Positions 54,047-63,647 of a stretch of DNA of 64,000 bases are shown piece by piece. The DNA comes from Leucobacter tenebrionis (GTDB lineage Bacteria > Actinomycetota > Actinomycetes > Actinomycetales > Microbacteriaceae), in assembly GCF_019884725.1 (NCBI RefSeq), contig NZ_CP082322.1:2046001-2110000 (forward strand), written 5' to 3'. Numbering within the stretch: position 1 is the stretch's first letter; every line of letters starts with the position of its first letter. A model generated the notes under the pieces. That model saw only the letters and a program-made list of their open reading frames with translations, searched no databases and was not told where the DNA came from. Position numbers and translations under genes: made by a program.

Positions 54047-55213
54047 ATGTCAGAGCGAACGTTTCTCTCCGTGCCGGCTGTTGACGGCGGCCTGCGCACC
54101 ATCGAGCTGCGGGAACCCGCGGATCTCATCGTGTCACGCATGCCTCCAACAGCCCGGGAAGTGTACTCGGCGGCCCATGTGGTGGCGGACCCCCGGCTGG
54201 CTGCGAAGGGGGCTACCGACTGCATCGACTGGCAGGCGACGATGCGCGTACGGCACCGACTGTGGGACCTCGGACTCGGCATCGCCGAGTCGATGGATAC
54301 GGCGCAGCGAGGTATGGGACTCTCATCCCGTGTGGCTATGGAGCTCGGCCGGCGCACCGTTGCGGAAGGGCGAGATCGGGGTGGCAAGGTCGTAGTCGGC
54401 ATCGCGACCGACACGCTCGCCGCCGATGAGCGCGACCTCATCGCGATCGAGGACGCCTACATCGCCCAACTCGAAGAGATCGAAGGGGTAGGCGGCCGGA
54501 CGGTAATGATGGCGAGCAGACAGCTGGCTGCCGCGGCGACGAGCGCCGACGACTACGTGCGCGTCTACGACCGGGTTCTTTCCGCTTCGAAGAACGGAGT
54601 CGTGCTGCACTGGCTGGGCTCGATGTTCGATCCTGCCCTGCGAGGTTATTGGGGCAGTGAGGACATCGCGGTGGCATCGCAGACCGTGCGGTCGATCATC
54701 GAGCAGAACGCGGTACGAGTGAGCGGGATCAAGATCTCGTTGCTCGATGAGACGTTCGAAGCCGGTTTCCGTCGTTCTCTTCCCGAGGGGGTACGGGTAT
54801 ATACGGGTGACGATTTCAACTACGTGAATCTCATCGCGGGGGACAACGAGGAGCACAGCGACGCCCTTCTCGGCGCGTTTGCCGCTGTACCGCAGTTCGC
54901 GAGCGCCGCGTTCGCTGCACTCGACAGAGGAGATGTGGCGGAGTTCCGCCGCATCCTCGAACCGACGCAGGAGGTCTCGCGACTGGTTTTCGAGGCTCCG
55001 ACGCAGTACTACAAGGTCGGCGTGGCTTGGCTGAGTTTCTTGAACGGTTGGCAGCAGAGTTTCAAGATGCTGGACGGCTTCGAAACGGGACGGTCGGTGC
55101 AGCATCTGGTTGAGCTGCTCGAGGCGGGGGACCGCATCGGTCTCTTTCCAGATCCCGAATTCACCGCGCGCCGGGCTCAGGCCTATTTCTCAGGGCTCGG
55201 CTTCCCGTCGTAA
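54047..55213 (+). CDS. DUF993 family protein (dihydrodipicolinate-synthase-like barrel)
   Basis: 388 residues. Contains IDWQATMRVRHRLWDLGLGI, GKVVVGIATDTLAAD, LHWLGSMFDPALRGYWGS, SGIKISLLDETFEAGFRR and VYTGDDFNYVNLIAGD. I recognise the DUF993 family, an aldolase-like barrel found with Gfo/Idh and sugar isomerase genes; the KISLLD lysine may be the Schiff-base residue (inference). Function unproven. Last gene of the operon; terminator at 55228. Confidence 0.82.
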   Translation: MSERTFLSVPAVDGGLRTIELREPADLIVSRMPPTAREVYSAAHVVADPRLAAKGATDCIDWQATMRVRHRLWDLGLGIAESMDTAQRGMGLSSRVAMELGRRTVAEGRDRGGKVVVGIATDTLAADERDLIAIEDAYIAQLEEIEGVGGRTVMMASRQLAAAATSADDYVRVYDRVLSASKNGVVLHWLGSMFDPALRGYWGSEDIAVASQTVRSIIEQNAVRVSGIKISLLDETFEAGFRRSLPEGVRVYTGDDFNYVNLIAGDNEEHSDALLGAFAAVPQFASAAFAALDRGDVAEFRRILEPTQEVSRLVFEAPTQYYKVGVAWLSFLNGWQQSFKMLDGFETGRSVQHLVELLEAGDRIGLFPDPEFTARRAQAYFSGLGFPS

Positions 55214-55227
55214 ACCAGCTCCGAAAG

Positions 55228-55262
55228 AAGGGCCTCCCCGGTGTTTCATCGGGGAGGCCCTT
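55228..55262 (+). terminator. Terminator of the DUF993 operon
   Basis: AAGGGCCTCCCCG and its exact complement, 9-nt loop, 15 nt after the stop codon. Confidence 0.8.
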
Positions 55263-55299
55263 CCGCATGGTGTTTGAGAATGGATATCCGCGCATCGAA

Positions 55300-55336
55300 A
55301 AGGGCTCCCAGCGTCGTATCGATGCTGGGAGCCCTT
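55300..55336 (-). terminator. Terminator of the GMC/ALDH operon
   Basis: AAGGGCTCCCAGC and its exact complement, 11-nt loop, 17 nt past the GMC stop on the minus strand, with a short T-run (TTTTCG) on that strand. Confidence 0.8.
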
Positions 55337-55352
55337 CGCCCGTCTGGCGGGT

Positions 55353-56975
55353 TTAACGACCGGCCTGGATCATGTCTGCCGCCTTCTCAGCGATGGCGAC
55401 TGTCGGTGCCTGGGTGTTCGAGGAGTTCACAGAGGGCATGACCGATGCGTCGACTACGCGCAAACCGGCCATGCCGTGCACGCGCAGGCTCGCATCCACT
55501 ACTGCTTCCTCGGAATCGCCCATCTGGCAGGTGCCGACCGGGTGATACGACGTGCGCCCGAAATCGGTAACGAAGCGACGGTAGTCGTCTTGGGTCTTCA
55601 GTCGGTAGCTGTCGTCGATGATCTCGCGCTTGATATGCTTCGCCATCTCCGGTTGCGACATCATCGCGCGGGTCTGGCGCACGCCCTCGATGCTCATCTC
55701 CATGTCGAACTCGTCGCTCAGGAAGTTGGGGTCGATGAGGGGCTGTCGTCTGGGATCGCTCGAGGCAATCCTCACAGTGCCCCGGCTACGGGGGCGGAGG
55801 AAGTACGAGTTGATGGTCACGCCGCGTCCCACCGGGGCCGAAGCGATTCCCGCCTCCGATCCCGAAGCTGGGAGGAAGTGGAACTGCAGTGAAACCTTGT
55901 CGTCGTTGGGGTCGGCTAGTGAGAAGGCACCCGCTTCGACTCCGGTCGAAGTGAGGGGCCCCGACCTGAACGCGAGGTACTGCACCCCTGCCGAGATCAT
56001 TGCCGGGCTCACCCGCTGCAGCCGGTCGAGTGAGCCGTATTCGTTGAGTTCGTAGATGATATCGAGGTCGCAGTGATCGTGAAGGTTCTTGCCCACGCCG
56101 ACCAGCGCGTGCTTCACTTCTACGCCGGCCTCTTTGAGGTCGGCCGGATCGCCGATGCCCGAGAGCTGCAGCAACCGTGGCGAGCCGAAGGGACCCGATG
56201 ACACGATGACCTCGCGCTTCGCCTCGAAAGTGATACTCGAGTCTCCGATGCGCGCCTTCACGCCGGCCGCGCGGCCGTCACGCAGGTCGATCAGATGCGC
56301 GTATGCCTCGGTGACGACGGTGAGGTTGCTCCGACGCATGACCTCTTTCGTGAGGTAGCCGGTGGCGGCCGAGCAGCGCAGCCCGTCGGGTGTCGTGGTG
56401 CGCTGATAGAAGCCGACGCCGAGCGGATCGCCGTCATTGAAATCGCTCGTGAACGGCAGACCGTACTGCTGCGCTCCCTTCACGAACGCTTGGGAGAGCG
56501 GGTGCGGATCCATGAGATCGGAGACCTTGAGCGGGCCGTCGCCGCTGTGACGCGCGCCCGAGAGGCGCTCGTTCCCCTCCGACTTCTTGAAGTAGTGGAG
56601 CATGCTCTCGGCGTTCCACTCGTCGTAGCCGGTGAGTTCGGCCCAGCCGTCGTAGTCGGAATCGATGCCGCGCGTGTACACCTGCGCGTTGATGGACCCG
56701 CCGCCGCCGAGCACCTTGCCCTGGGCGAGGCCCATGACACGGTCCCCTGCGTGCTTCTGAGGAGTGGACCGGTAGCCCCAGTCGAAGGTGCTTCCCGTGA
56801 GCTTCGCGAATCCGAGAGGGAGGTGGATGAAGGGATGGCGGTCCCTTCGGCCTGCCTCGAGCAGCAGTACCGTGACCGAGGGATCCTCAGAGAGCCGACT
56901 GGCGAGCACGCAGCCCGCGGTACCGCCGCCCGCGATGACGTAGTCGAAACTGGTGGTTGTCGGGAGACGCGACAT
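55353..56975 (-). CDS. GMC-family FAD-dependent alcohol/choline-type oxidoreductase
   Basis: 540 residues. DYVIAGGGTAGCVLASRLSE, LEAGRRD, GKVLGGGGSINAQVYTRG, SSGPFGSPRLLQLSGIG and C-terminal SYHPVGTCQMG and NSSNTQAPTVAIAEKAAD with the catalytic His region. Oxidises a primary alcohol to an aldehyde. ATG with AGGAGA-type site upstream. Lies 47 nt after the ALDH gene; together they could convert alcohol to acid. Confidence 0.92.
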   Translation of the reverse strand: MSRLPTTTSFDYVIAGGGTAGCVLASRLSEDPSVTVLLLEAGRRDRHPFIHLPLGFAKLTGSTFDWGYRSTPQKHAGDRVMGLAQGKVLGGGGSINAQVYTRGIDSDYDGWAELTGYDEWNAESMLHYFKKSEGNERLSGARHSGDGPLKVSDLMDPHPLSQAFVKGAQQYGLPFTSDFNDGDPLGVGFYQRTTTPDGLRCSAATGYLTKEVMRRSNLTVVTEAYAHLIDLRDGRAAGVKARIGDSSITFEAKREVIVSSGPFGSPRLLQLSGIGDPADLKEAGVEVKHALVGVGKNLHDHCDLDIIYELNEYGSLDRLQRVSPAMISAGVQYLAFRSGPLTSTGVEAGAFSLADPNDDKVSLQFHFLPASGSEAGIASAPVGRGVTINSYFLRPRSRGTVRIASSDPRRQPLIDPNFLSDEFDMEMSIEGVRQTRAMMSQPEMAKHIKREIIDDSYRLKTQDDYRRFVTDFGRTSYHPVGTCQMGDSEEAVVDASLRVHGMAGLRVVDASVMPSVNSSNTQAPTVAIAEKAADMIQAGR

Positions 56976-57022
56976 TGATTCTCCTAGTGTGCTTGATATG
57001 TGTGGTGAAGCGAGCGGAACGT

Positions 57023-58519
57023 TCAGATGCCGAAGAACGGTTCGGCAGCCTTGAGTCGCAGAGTGATGGTCTTGGGCTCGGTGAACTCCTCGTACCCCGC
57101 AGTGCCCATCTCGCGCCCGTAGCCGGATCGCTTGAGGCCGCCAGTCGGCATCTGAGGTGCGTTCTCAAGCGTGGTGTTGACCCACACCGAACCCGAACGC
57201 AGGCGTTTGGCGAGCGGAATCGCGGTCTGGATCCCTGCAGACCAGATGGTGTTCGCAAGACCGTAGTCCACTGCGTTGACGAGCTCCGCAGCCTCCTCGA
57301 CGGTAGCGAAACGAGTGACTGCGAGCACCGGACCGAAGATCTCCTCCTGGAAGATAGTGTCGCCGCGTTTCACGCCGTCGATGATGGTGGGCTCGACGTA
57401 GAACCCGCTCGCGTGAGCGCCGTCGATGAGTCGGTTGCCACCTAAGAGGATGGTGCCGCCCTCGGCCACGCCCTTCTCGATGTAGCCGAGCACTGACTCG
57501 AGGTGGGCCTCGTGAATCATGGCGCCGACCTCTGAGTCGTCGTCGAGAGGTGGTCCGACGCGGACGCGTCCCATGATTTCGATGACGCGCGAGATGAGCT
57601 CGTCTGCAATGCTCTCGTGCACGATCAGACGAGTTGTTGCGACGCAGCACTCTCCCGAATTGAAGATCGCACCGAACACCACACCGTTCGCTGCTTGCTC
57701 GAGATCGGCGTCGGGAAGCACGACCGCGGCGGCCTTACCGCCGAGCTCCATCGAGAGACGCTTCGTCGTAGCCGCCGAAACCTCGGTGATACGTGCCCCC
57801 ACTTCTGTGCTGCCGGTGAACGAGAGCACGTCGACATCAGGAGAGGCGGCGATGGTATTGCCGACGACGGAGCCGCGCCCCGTCACCACGTTTACGACAC
57901 CGTCGGGCACTCCCGCCTGCTTGCAGAAACGAGCCATCTCTACGGTGCTGCCCGCGGTAATCTCGGCGGGCTTGATCACCGCGGTGCAGCCGGCTGCGAG
58001 GGCGTAGGGCAGTTTCTGGGAAAGTTGCAGGAGGGGGAAGTTCCAGGGAGTGATCATGCCGATGACGCCGGCAGGTTCTCGAACCACAAGTGATACGACA
58101 TCAGGATTCACGTTATCGACAGCCTCGCCGGAAGCGGTCTGGGCAAGCGCCGCGGCGTGCTCCACCATCGCGATCGAGGCCGCGACATCGCCCCGGGCGA
58201 GTTTGACAGGCTTGCCCACCTCCTCTGCCTCGATGCGTGCGAGGTACTCGGCGTTCTCGCGCATGAGCTCAGCCAGACGCAGCAGTACATGCGAGCGCTG
58301 CGGACCGTTCTTGCGTGACCACACTCGCTCTTCGAAGGTCCGCCTCGCTACGGCGATGGCGTCTAGGGCATCCCCTGCCGTGCCTGATGCGAACGTCGCG
58401 ACGTGCTCGCCCGTACCTGGACAGAACCGCTGCGACACGGCTTCGGTTTCAGTTTCCGTGCCGTTGATGAACAGGCCATAGTTCCGTGCGTGCTGCAGGG
58501 AATTCGCCGAACCGGTCAT
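57023..58519 (-). CDS. NAD(P)-dependent aldehyde dehydrogenase
   Basis: 498 residues. TPWNFPLLQLSQKLPYALAA, GSTEVGARI, catalytic Glu in SMELGGKAA and Cys in IFNSGECCVATTRL. Oxidises the aldehyde from the GMC enzyme (inference). ATG 58519 with AAAGGAGAG upstream; a TTG further upstream would read through the operator. Its operator is at 58534-58551. Confidence 0.94.
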   Translation of the reverse strand: MTGSANSLQHARNYGLFINGTETETEAVSQRFCPGTGEHVATFASGTAGDALDAIAVARRTFEERVWSRKNGPQRSHVLLRLAELMRENAEYLARIEAEEVGKPVKLARGDVAASIAMVEHAAALAQTASGEAVDNVNPDVVSLVVREPAGVIGMITPWNFPLLQLSQKLPYALAAGCTAVIKPAEITAGSTVEMARFCKQAGVPDGVVNVVTGRGSVVGNTIAASPDVDVLSFTGSTEVGARITEVSAATTKRLSMELGGKAAAVVLPDADLEQAANGVVFGAIFNSGECCVATTRLIVHESIADELISRVIEIMGRVRVGPPLDDDSEVGAMIHEAHLESVLGYIEKGVAEGGTILLGGNRLIDGAHASGFYVEPTIIDGVKRGDTIFQEEIFGPVLAVTRFATVEEAAELVNAVDYGLANTIWSAGIQTAIPLAKRLRSGSVWVNTTLENAPQMPTGGLKRSGYGREMGTAGYEEFTEPKTITLRLKAAEPFFGI

Positions 58520-58533
58520 GCTCCACTCTCCTT

Positions 58534-58551
58534 TGAGAAAACGCTTACTCA
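58534..58551 (-). promoter_or_regulatory. LacI-type operator before the ALDH/GMC operon
   Basis: TGAGAAAACGCTTACTCA, 18-nt palindrome with central CG and two imperfect pairs; identical to the 59831 site except at one position. Confidence 0.8.
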
Positions 58552-58719
58552 ACTGATAGTAAGGGATTCCAGTGCAAAATACGAGAACCAGGCCCGGCCG
58601 AGACGATGAAATCGTGCAGCGCCTTCACTGTGTCAGGGGCTCACAAGGGATAATGAACCACTACGACATCGTTCCAGTGACGCAGAGCCGATAGAGAGGC
58701 TTGTGTCGGGAGGTTGGGA

Positions 58720-59757
58720 ATGGCGGCCAGGAATCGAGCCACGATCCGAGACGTGGCGCGGGAGGCGTCGGTATCTATCGCGACCGTCTCCCGTGTGCTC
58801 TCGGGTGAGAAAACGGTAAACCCAGAGATGGCGGTGCGTGTGCGTGAGGCGGCCGAGAAGGTGGGGTACCGCCCGAACTCCGCCGCAAGGGGCCTGGTCA
58901 GCGGTACATTCCGCACGATAGGTGTCACCGTTCCCGATCTCGGCAATCAGTATTTCCAGGAGGTGCTGCGGGCGGCTGTGCTTGCAGCCAAGGGCGACGG
59001 TTATCGCATCGTGGTGATGGACTCGATGGGTGACGCCGATGAGGAGCATGAAGCCTGTCTGCAGCAGGTGCCGAACGTCGACGGCCTCATCCTGATATCG
59101 CCCCGGATGACGGTGTCGCAACTCGAGGGGCTTGTGGAGACGGGAGTTCCACTCGTCATGGTGAATCGCGTGGAGCCGGGTTTCGACATCCCCACGGTGA
59201 CTTCCGACAATCACACTGCGATCGGCGAGCTCTGCCGCCACCTCTTCTCGTACGGACACAGGAATATGGTGTTCATCAACAACTCATATCCCTCTTGGCA
59301 GGCGCGTGCTCGCGAGGCGGCGATGGTCGAGAACGCGGCTCGGCTCGGGTTCTCGCTTGAGATACTGCGAGCTGAGCCGAGCATCGAGGGGGGGTATCTG
59401 GCTGCTGACGAGGCCGTGTATCTGTCCCCGACAGCAGTGCTCGCCTTCAATGATCTCATGGCCTACGGAGTGCTCACGCGATTCAGCGAGTTGGGGGTGG
59501 GTGTCCCGGAAAGAGTGTCGGTGACCGGATTCGACGATATCGAGATCGCGCGGCACTCGGTGCCACCGCTGACAACGGTGCTGAGCCCGAAGGCCCAACT
59601 CGGTCGGCTCGCGTGGAGAGCGATGCGTGCCTCGCTCTCCGATAAGGGGAACGCCGAGGTCGCTCCCGTCGCAGCCCCTGTCATTCTGCGGCGCTCGACC
59701 GGGCCGGCGCCGGATGCCGACGAGGGGAATGCTGAACTCGGTGTTCGGGCTCGCTGA
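58720..59757 (+). CDS. LacI-family regulator of the catabolic locus
   Basis: 345 residues. HTH ATIRDVAREASVSIATVSRV, hinge GYRPNSAARGLVSG, ligand domain IGVTVPDLGNQYFQEVLRAA to VSVTGFDDIEIARHSVPPLT. Central position between the two operons and the importer, plus three matching operators, make it the probable local repressor released by the imported sugar or its product. ATG 58720 with GGGAGG upstream; TTG 58714 less likely. Confidence 0.93.
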   Translation: MAARNRATIRDVAREASVSIATVSRVLSGEKTVNPEMAVRVREAAEKVGYRPNSAARGLVSGTFRTIGVTVPDLGNQYFQEVLRAAVLAAKGDGYRIVVMDSMGDADEEHEACLQQVPNVDGLILISPRMTVSQLEGLVETGVPLVMVNRVEPGFDIPTVTSDNHTAIGELCRHLFSYGHRNMVFINNSYPSWQARAREAAMVENAARLGFSLEILRAEPSIEGGYLAADEAVYLSPTAVLAFNDLMAYGVLTRFSELGVGVPERVSVTGFDDIEIARHSVPPLTTVLSPKAQLGRLAWRAMRASLSDKGNAEVAPVAAPVILRRSTGPAPDADEGNAELGVRAR

Positions 59758-59830
59758 AGACGGCGCCGGTCTGCCGTTGAACTAAATTTCCTTCGCGAGA
59801 GCTTGCTGGATCCGCTTTCCCGTGGCACTA

Positions 59831-59848
59831 TGAGAAAACGCTTTCTCA
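59831..59848 (+). promoter_or_regulatory. LacI-type operator before the importer operon
   Basis: TGAGAAAACGCTTTCTCA, 18-nt palindrome with a single mismatched pair, 21 nt upstream of the binding-protein start codon. Confidence 0.85.
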
Positions 59849-59869
59849 AGCCTCAAAGGAGAGGATCCC

Positions 59870-60994
59870 ATGAAATCTGCACTGACTGCCTCCAACCGCA
59901 CGCGCCTGGCCGTAGCACGTAGGCGCGTAGCCGCTGTCGCAGCCATCTCGGTGACGCTGCCCGTGTTCGTCGGCTGTGCGGGCGGGGTCTCGACCGGCAC
60001 GGGGAGTTCAGGTGAGGCCTGCGCTCCCGAGGACATCACGATCGTTCAGTCGGGTCGTGGCCTCGAGAACGAGTACTACGTGGCGGTCGATGCCGGCGCG
60101 CGGGCCTTTGCCGAGTCGAAAGGACTCCTCGACAATTACCAGTGGATCTCAAGCGATGGCGATTCGTCGAAGCAGCTCTCGCAGATCAAGTCGGTCCTTG
60201 CGAAGTCTGGGGAGTGCACTGTGCTCAACATCGACGCTAACGAGTCATCGATCGTTCCCGCGATCGTCAGCGAGGTCGAGAAGAGCGGTGCTTGGCTTGT
60301 CACCCAGTGGAATAAGCCCGACGATGCCTCGCCGCTGGACGGCAGCAAGCACTGGGTAGCGCATATGTCTGTCGACGGCGTGCCGCAGGGGTACGGGATC
60401 GCCAAGGCGCTCTTCGAGAAGATGGGTGGTAAGGGCAAGATCGTCGCCCTTCAGGGGATCCTCGACAACCCTCCTGCGAAGGAACGGTTCGCGGGGTTGC
60501 AGCAGGCACTCGAAGAGTACCCGGAGATCGAGCTAATCGAGGATCAGACTGCCGGCTGGGATCGCACCAAAGCGCAGGACATCACCCAGACCTGGCTCAC
60601 GGCGCACGGTGATGAGATCGGCGGAGTCTGGGCAGCGGGCGATGAGATGGCTCTCGGGGCTCGAGAAGCACTTCTCAATGCCGGTCGTGCCGACGTTCCG
60701 GTAGCGGGTGTCGATGGTTTGGAACAGGCGATCAAGCTCGTCGCTGCCGGGGACGGCTATGCGGCTACTACCCAGTCCACTGGCAAGCTGCAGGGCGGGT
60801 ATGGGCTTGCGATCGGATTCGCCGCAGCTACGGGAGAAATCGATCCCGACGAGCTGCCCGCTGAGAAGCGCGAGTTCTATCTCGAGGATCTACCCATCGT
60901 GACGCAGGAGAACGCCGCTGACACTCCCGCGGCAACCGATGTCTCCGAACTCGACTTTTCCGACGTCTGGGCGGTCAACGGACGCGGAATGTGA
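59870..60994 (+). CDS. Sugar ABC transporter substrate-binding lipoprotein (ribose type)
   Basis: 374 residues. Basic N-terminus, hydrophobic core and lipobox FVGC, then a type 1 periplasmic binding fold: ITIVQSGRGLENEYYVAVDA, VLNIDANESSIVPAIVSEVE, GKGKIVALQGILDNPPAKER, VWAAGDEMALGAREAL and VAGVDGLEQAI. Binds a sugar or polyol. GGAGAGGAT upstream of ATG. Confidence 0.92.
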   Translation: MKSALTASNRTRLAVARRRVAAVAAISVTLPVFVGCAGGVSTGTGSSGEACAPEDITIVQSGRGLENEYYVAVDAGARAFAESKGLLDNYQWISSDGDSSKQLSQIKSVLAKSGECTVLNIDANESSIVPAIVSEVEKSGAWLVTQWNKPDDASPLDGSKHWVAHMSVDGVPQGYGIAKALFEKMGGKGKIVALQGILDNPPAKERFAGLQQALEEYPEIELIEDQTAGWDRTKAQDITQTWLTAHGDEIGGVWAAGDEMALGAREALLNAGRADVPVAGVDGLEQAIKLVAAGDGYAATTQSTGKLQGGYGLAIGFAAATGEIDPDELPAEKREFYLEDLPIVTQENAADTPAATDVSELDFSDVWAVNGRGM

Positions 60995-61081
60995 TGTACA
61001 CGGGCTGACGGCCGCGAATGCCCACTCCGGTCGTCAGTCCGTGTGCCTGATTTCTGGAACCGAGAGCGGAAGAAGGAGCAG

Positions 61082-62119
61082 ATGACCTCCGCAATACAGG
61101 AAGAGGAGACGCGGCAGCGTCTCGACGCGACATCGAAGGGCAGCGAGTCGGTGTTCCGCCGGCTGCTCCGCGGTGATAAGTATCCGATCCCCGCGCTCGG
61201 GATCCTCGTGGTGATCGCTCTCGTGATGCTGGTGATCAACCCCCAGTTCCTTTCACCGGGAAACCTCTCGGCGATCGCGCAGCAGGCCGCGGTACCGGTC
61301 GTCGTCGCAATCGGTCTCACGTTCGTGGTGCTCATGGGAGGCATCGATCTCTCTGTCGAGGGTGTCATGGCGGCGGCCTCGCTCGCCGTGGCGCTTTTGG
61401 TGGCCAACTCTCAGAGCTCCTTCGACCTAGGTCTGCTCGGTGTGCTCCTGGCTATCGCGCTCGGTGCGGGCCTCGGCTTGATCGCTGGTGCCTCGGTGGC
61501 CTGGTTGCGCATACCCTCGTTCATCGTGACGATCGGCACCTGGCAGATCGGCCTCGGGCTCGGACAGATGATGTTCGGCAGCGCCCCGCCTCAAGTCGAG
61601 GATCAATTCCTGCGCGACCTCATCAGGGTCCCGGTGCTCGGTGTTCCCGGTCTCGTCTGGATCGCGATCGCGATCGTGGTGATCGGACTGCTGCTGCAGA
61701 GGATGACGCGGTTCGGCAGATACGCCTATGTGATCGGGGACAGTGAGGAGATCGCGATGCAGTCGGGGGTCAATGTGCGTTTGTTCCGCATGATGGCGTT
61801 CGTGCTCGCCGGAGGATGTGCCGCACTGGCCGCTGTCATGGCAACCGGCCGTGGCGGAGTCGGCGATGTCAGCATTGGCAGCGGTTTGCTATTCACGACC
61901 ATTGCAGGCGTTGTGCTCGGCGGCACATACCTGACGGGCGGTCGCGGTGGCGTGCTCCACTCCGTCGCGGGAGTGCTGGTGATTGTGTCCATTTCTAACG
62001 CGATGGTGCTCGGTGGTGTGAACCCTTACGTGCAGCAGGCCGTCCAAGGCATCGTAGTGGTCGGCGCCGCGGTCGCGACACTCTGGCACTCGCGTGCACG
62101 GCTGAGGGTGGTGAAGTGA
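61082..62119 (+). CDS. Sugar ABC transporter permease (RbsC-like)
   Basis: 345 residues, about 8-10 helices. FVVLMGGIDLSVEGVMAAAS is the RbsC family signature; FGRYAYVIGDSEEIAMQSGV and GGTYLTGGRGGVLHSVAGVL follow. ATG 61082 with AAGGAG upstream. Pairs with the second permease at 63648 rather than acting alone (inference). Confidence 0.92.
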   Translation: MTSAIQEEETRQRLDATSKGSESVFRRLLRGDKYPIPALGILVVIALVMLVINPQFLSPGNLSAIAQQAAVPVVVAIGLTFVVLMGGIDLSVEGVMAAASLAVALLVANSQSSFDLGLLGVLLAIALGAGLGLIAGASVAWLRIPSFIVTIGTWQIGLGLGQMMFGSAPPQVEDQFLRDLIRVPVLGVPGLVWIAIAIVVIGLLLQRMTRFGRYAYVIGDSEEIAMQSGVNVRLFRMMAFVLAGGCAALAAVMATGRGGVGDVSIGSGLLFTTIAGVVLGGTYLTGGRGGVLHSVAGVLVIVSISNAMVLGGVNPYVQQAVQGIVVVGAAVATLWHSRARLRVVK

Positions 62120-62122
62120 CGA

Positions 62123-63646
62123 ATGTCTGAGAAGAACGAAGTCGTCTTCGCGATCGACAACGTGACCAAGCGCTTCCGCGGCACGGTCGCCCTCAAGAAT
62201 GTCTCGCTCGAGTTGCGTCGGCACGAGGTGCTCGGCCTCATCGGTGAGAACGGCGCAGGCAAGTCGACGTTGCTGAAGATCCTCACCGGTCTCGAGCAGC
62301 CGAGCGAAGGCGAGATCTCGCTGCGAGGCGAAGCGGTCACCCTGAACGGTATCCGCGGAGCGAATGAGCACGGCATCGCCATGGTCTTTCAAGAGCAGTC
62401 GCTGATCAGCAATATCAGCGTCGGTGAGAACGTGCTGCTCGGTCACGAGGGAGCAACCGTCACGGCGGGCGTGTACCGGTGGGGAGCTCTGAGGCGAGAG
62501 GCGCAGAAATACATCGACATGGTTGGTGCCGACATCAGCGCCGATCAGCCCACCAGTGCCCTGCCCTTCGCGAAACGGCAAATGGTCGAGGTCGCGAAGG
62601 CCATTGCCAGTGCCGATGGCTCCGATCATGAGCCGGTGATCCTGCTCGACGAACCGACCTCGGTGCTCGAGGCGCAGGAGATCGAGAAACTGTTCGAGAT
62701 CATCGACGGACTGCGACAGCGCGCCTCGGTGATCTTCGTGAGCCACCGCATGGAGGAGGTGCTGCGCGTCTGCGACCGTGTGTACGTGCTGCGGGACGGT
62801 GAGGTCGCGGGCGAGCGGATCCCCGGCCGGGTCGAGGAGGAGGAGCTCTACGAACTGCTGGTCGGTGAGGACCTCTCCCAGGGCTACTACCATGAGGACC
62901 TGCGGGTCGAACCTCGGGATGATGTGCGGCTGAAGCTTTCCGGGCTCTCGGGCGCGGGCTTCAGCGATATCGATCTTGAGATGCGTTCCGGCGAGGTCGT
63001 CGCCCTCATGGGAGTGCAGGATTCGGGCCGCGAAGAGATCGGAAAGGCGCTGTTCGGGGGTCTGCCGACTTCTCGCGGCACTGTCGAGGTCGACGGCGTG
63101 CGTGTGAGCCTCCGCTCGCCGGCGGATCTGGTGGGTAAGGGAATCGGCTACATCCCCTCCGACCGCAAGACCGACGGCTGCGTGCTGCCCATGTCGGTGC
63201 AGGACAACATGGTGCTGGCGCACCCGGAGCGCGTCGCGCGGGCGGGTGTCTTCGATCCGCTGCTCGGATCGAAGACAGTACAGCAATGGATCGACAAGTT
63301 GCGCATTAAGACACCCTCGGGTTTCACTCCTATGCGCAACCTGTCGGGTGGTAACCAGCAGAAGGTAGTGCTCGCCAAATGGCTGCTCGATCCGAAACTG
63401 AGGGTGCTCATTCTCGATACACCGACCCGCGGCCTTGATGTCGGAGCCAAATCGGATGTCTACAAACTGATCCGCGAGCTCGCGGAGAACGGGCTCTCGG
63501 TGATACTCATCGCCGACACTCTCGAGGAGGGAATGCACATGGCGCATCGGGTTGTCACTCTGAAAGATGGGCGTACAAGCGGGGAGTTCCTCTGCTCCGC
63601 TGGCTCGATGCCCGAGCGCACCGAGATTCTGGAGAGGATGATCTAG
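62123..63646 (+). CDS. Sugar ABC transporter ATP-binding protein (RbsA-like, two ATPase domains)
   Basis: 507 residues. Domain 1: GLIGENGAGKSTLLKILTGL, Q-loop MVFQEQSLIS, Walker B VILLDEPTSVLEAQE, switch IFVSHRMEEVLRV. Domain 2: degenerate Walker A (ALMGVQDSGREEIGKALFGG), MRNLSGGNQQKVVLAKWLL, LILDTPTRGLDVGAK. Starts 3 nt after the permease stop. The altered second P-loop is common in this family. Confidence 0.94.
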   Translation: MSEKNEVVFAIDNVTKRFRGTVALKNVSLELRRHEVLGLIGENGAGKSTLLKILTGLEQPSEGEISLRGEAVTLNGIRGANEHGIAMVFQEQSLISNISVGENVLLGHEGATVTAGVYRWGALRREAQKYIDMVGADISADQPTSALPFAKRQMVEVAKAIASADGSDHEPVILLDEPTSVLEAQEIEKLFEIIDGLRQRASVIFVSHRMEEVLRVCDRVYVLRDGEVAGERIPGRVEEEELYELLVGEDLSQGYYHEDLRVEPRDDVRLKLSGLSGAGFSDIDLEMRSGEVVALMGVQDSGREEIGKALFGGLPTSRGTVEVDGVRVSLRSPADLVGKGIGYIPSDRKTDGCVLPMSVQDNMVLAHPERVARAGVFDPLLGSKTVQQWIDKLRIKTPSGFTPMRNLSGGNQQKVVLAKWLLDPKLRVLILDTPTRGLDVGAKSDVYKLIRELAENGLSVILIADTLEEGMHMAHRVVTLKDGRTSGEFLCSAGSMPERTEILERMI

Positions 63647-63647
63647 G

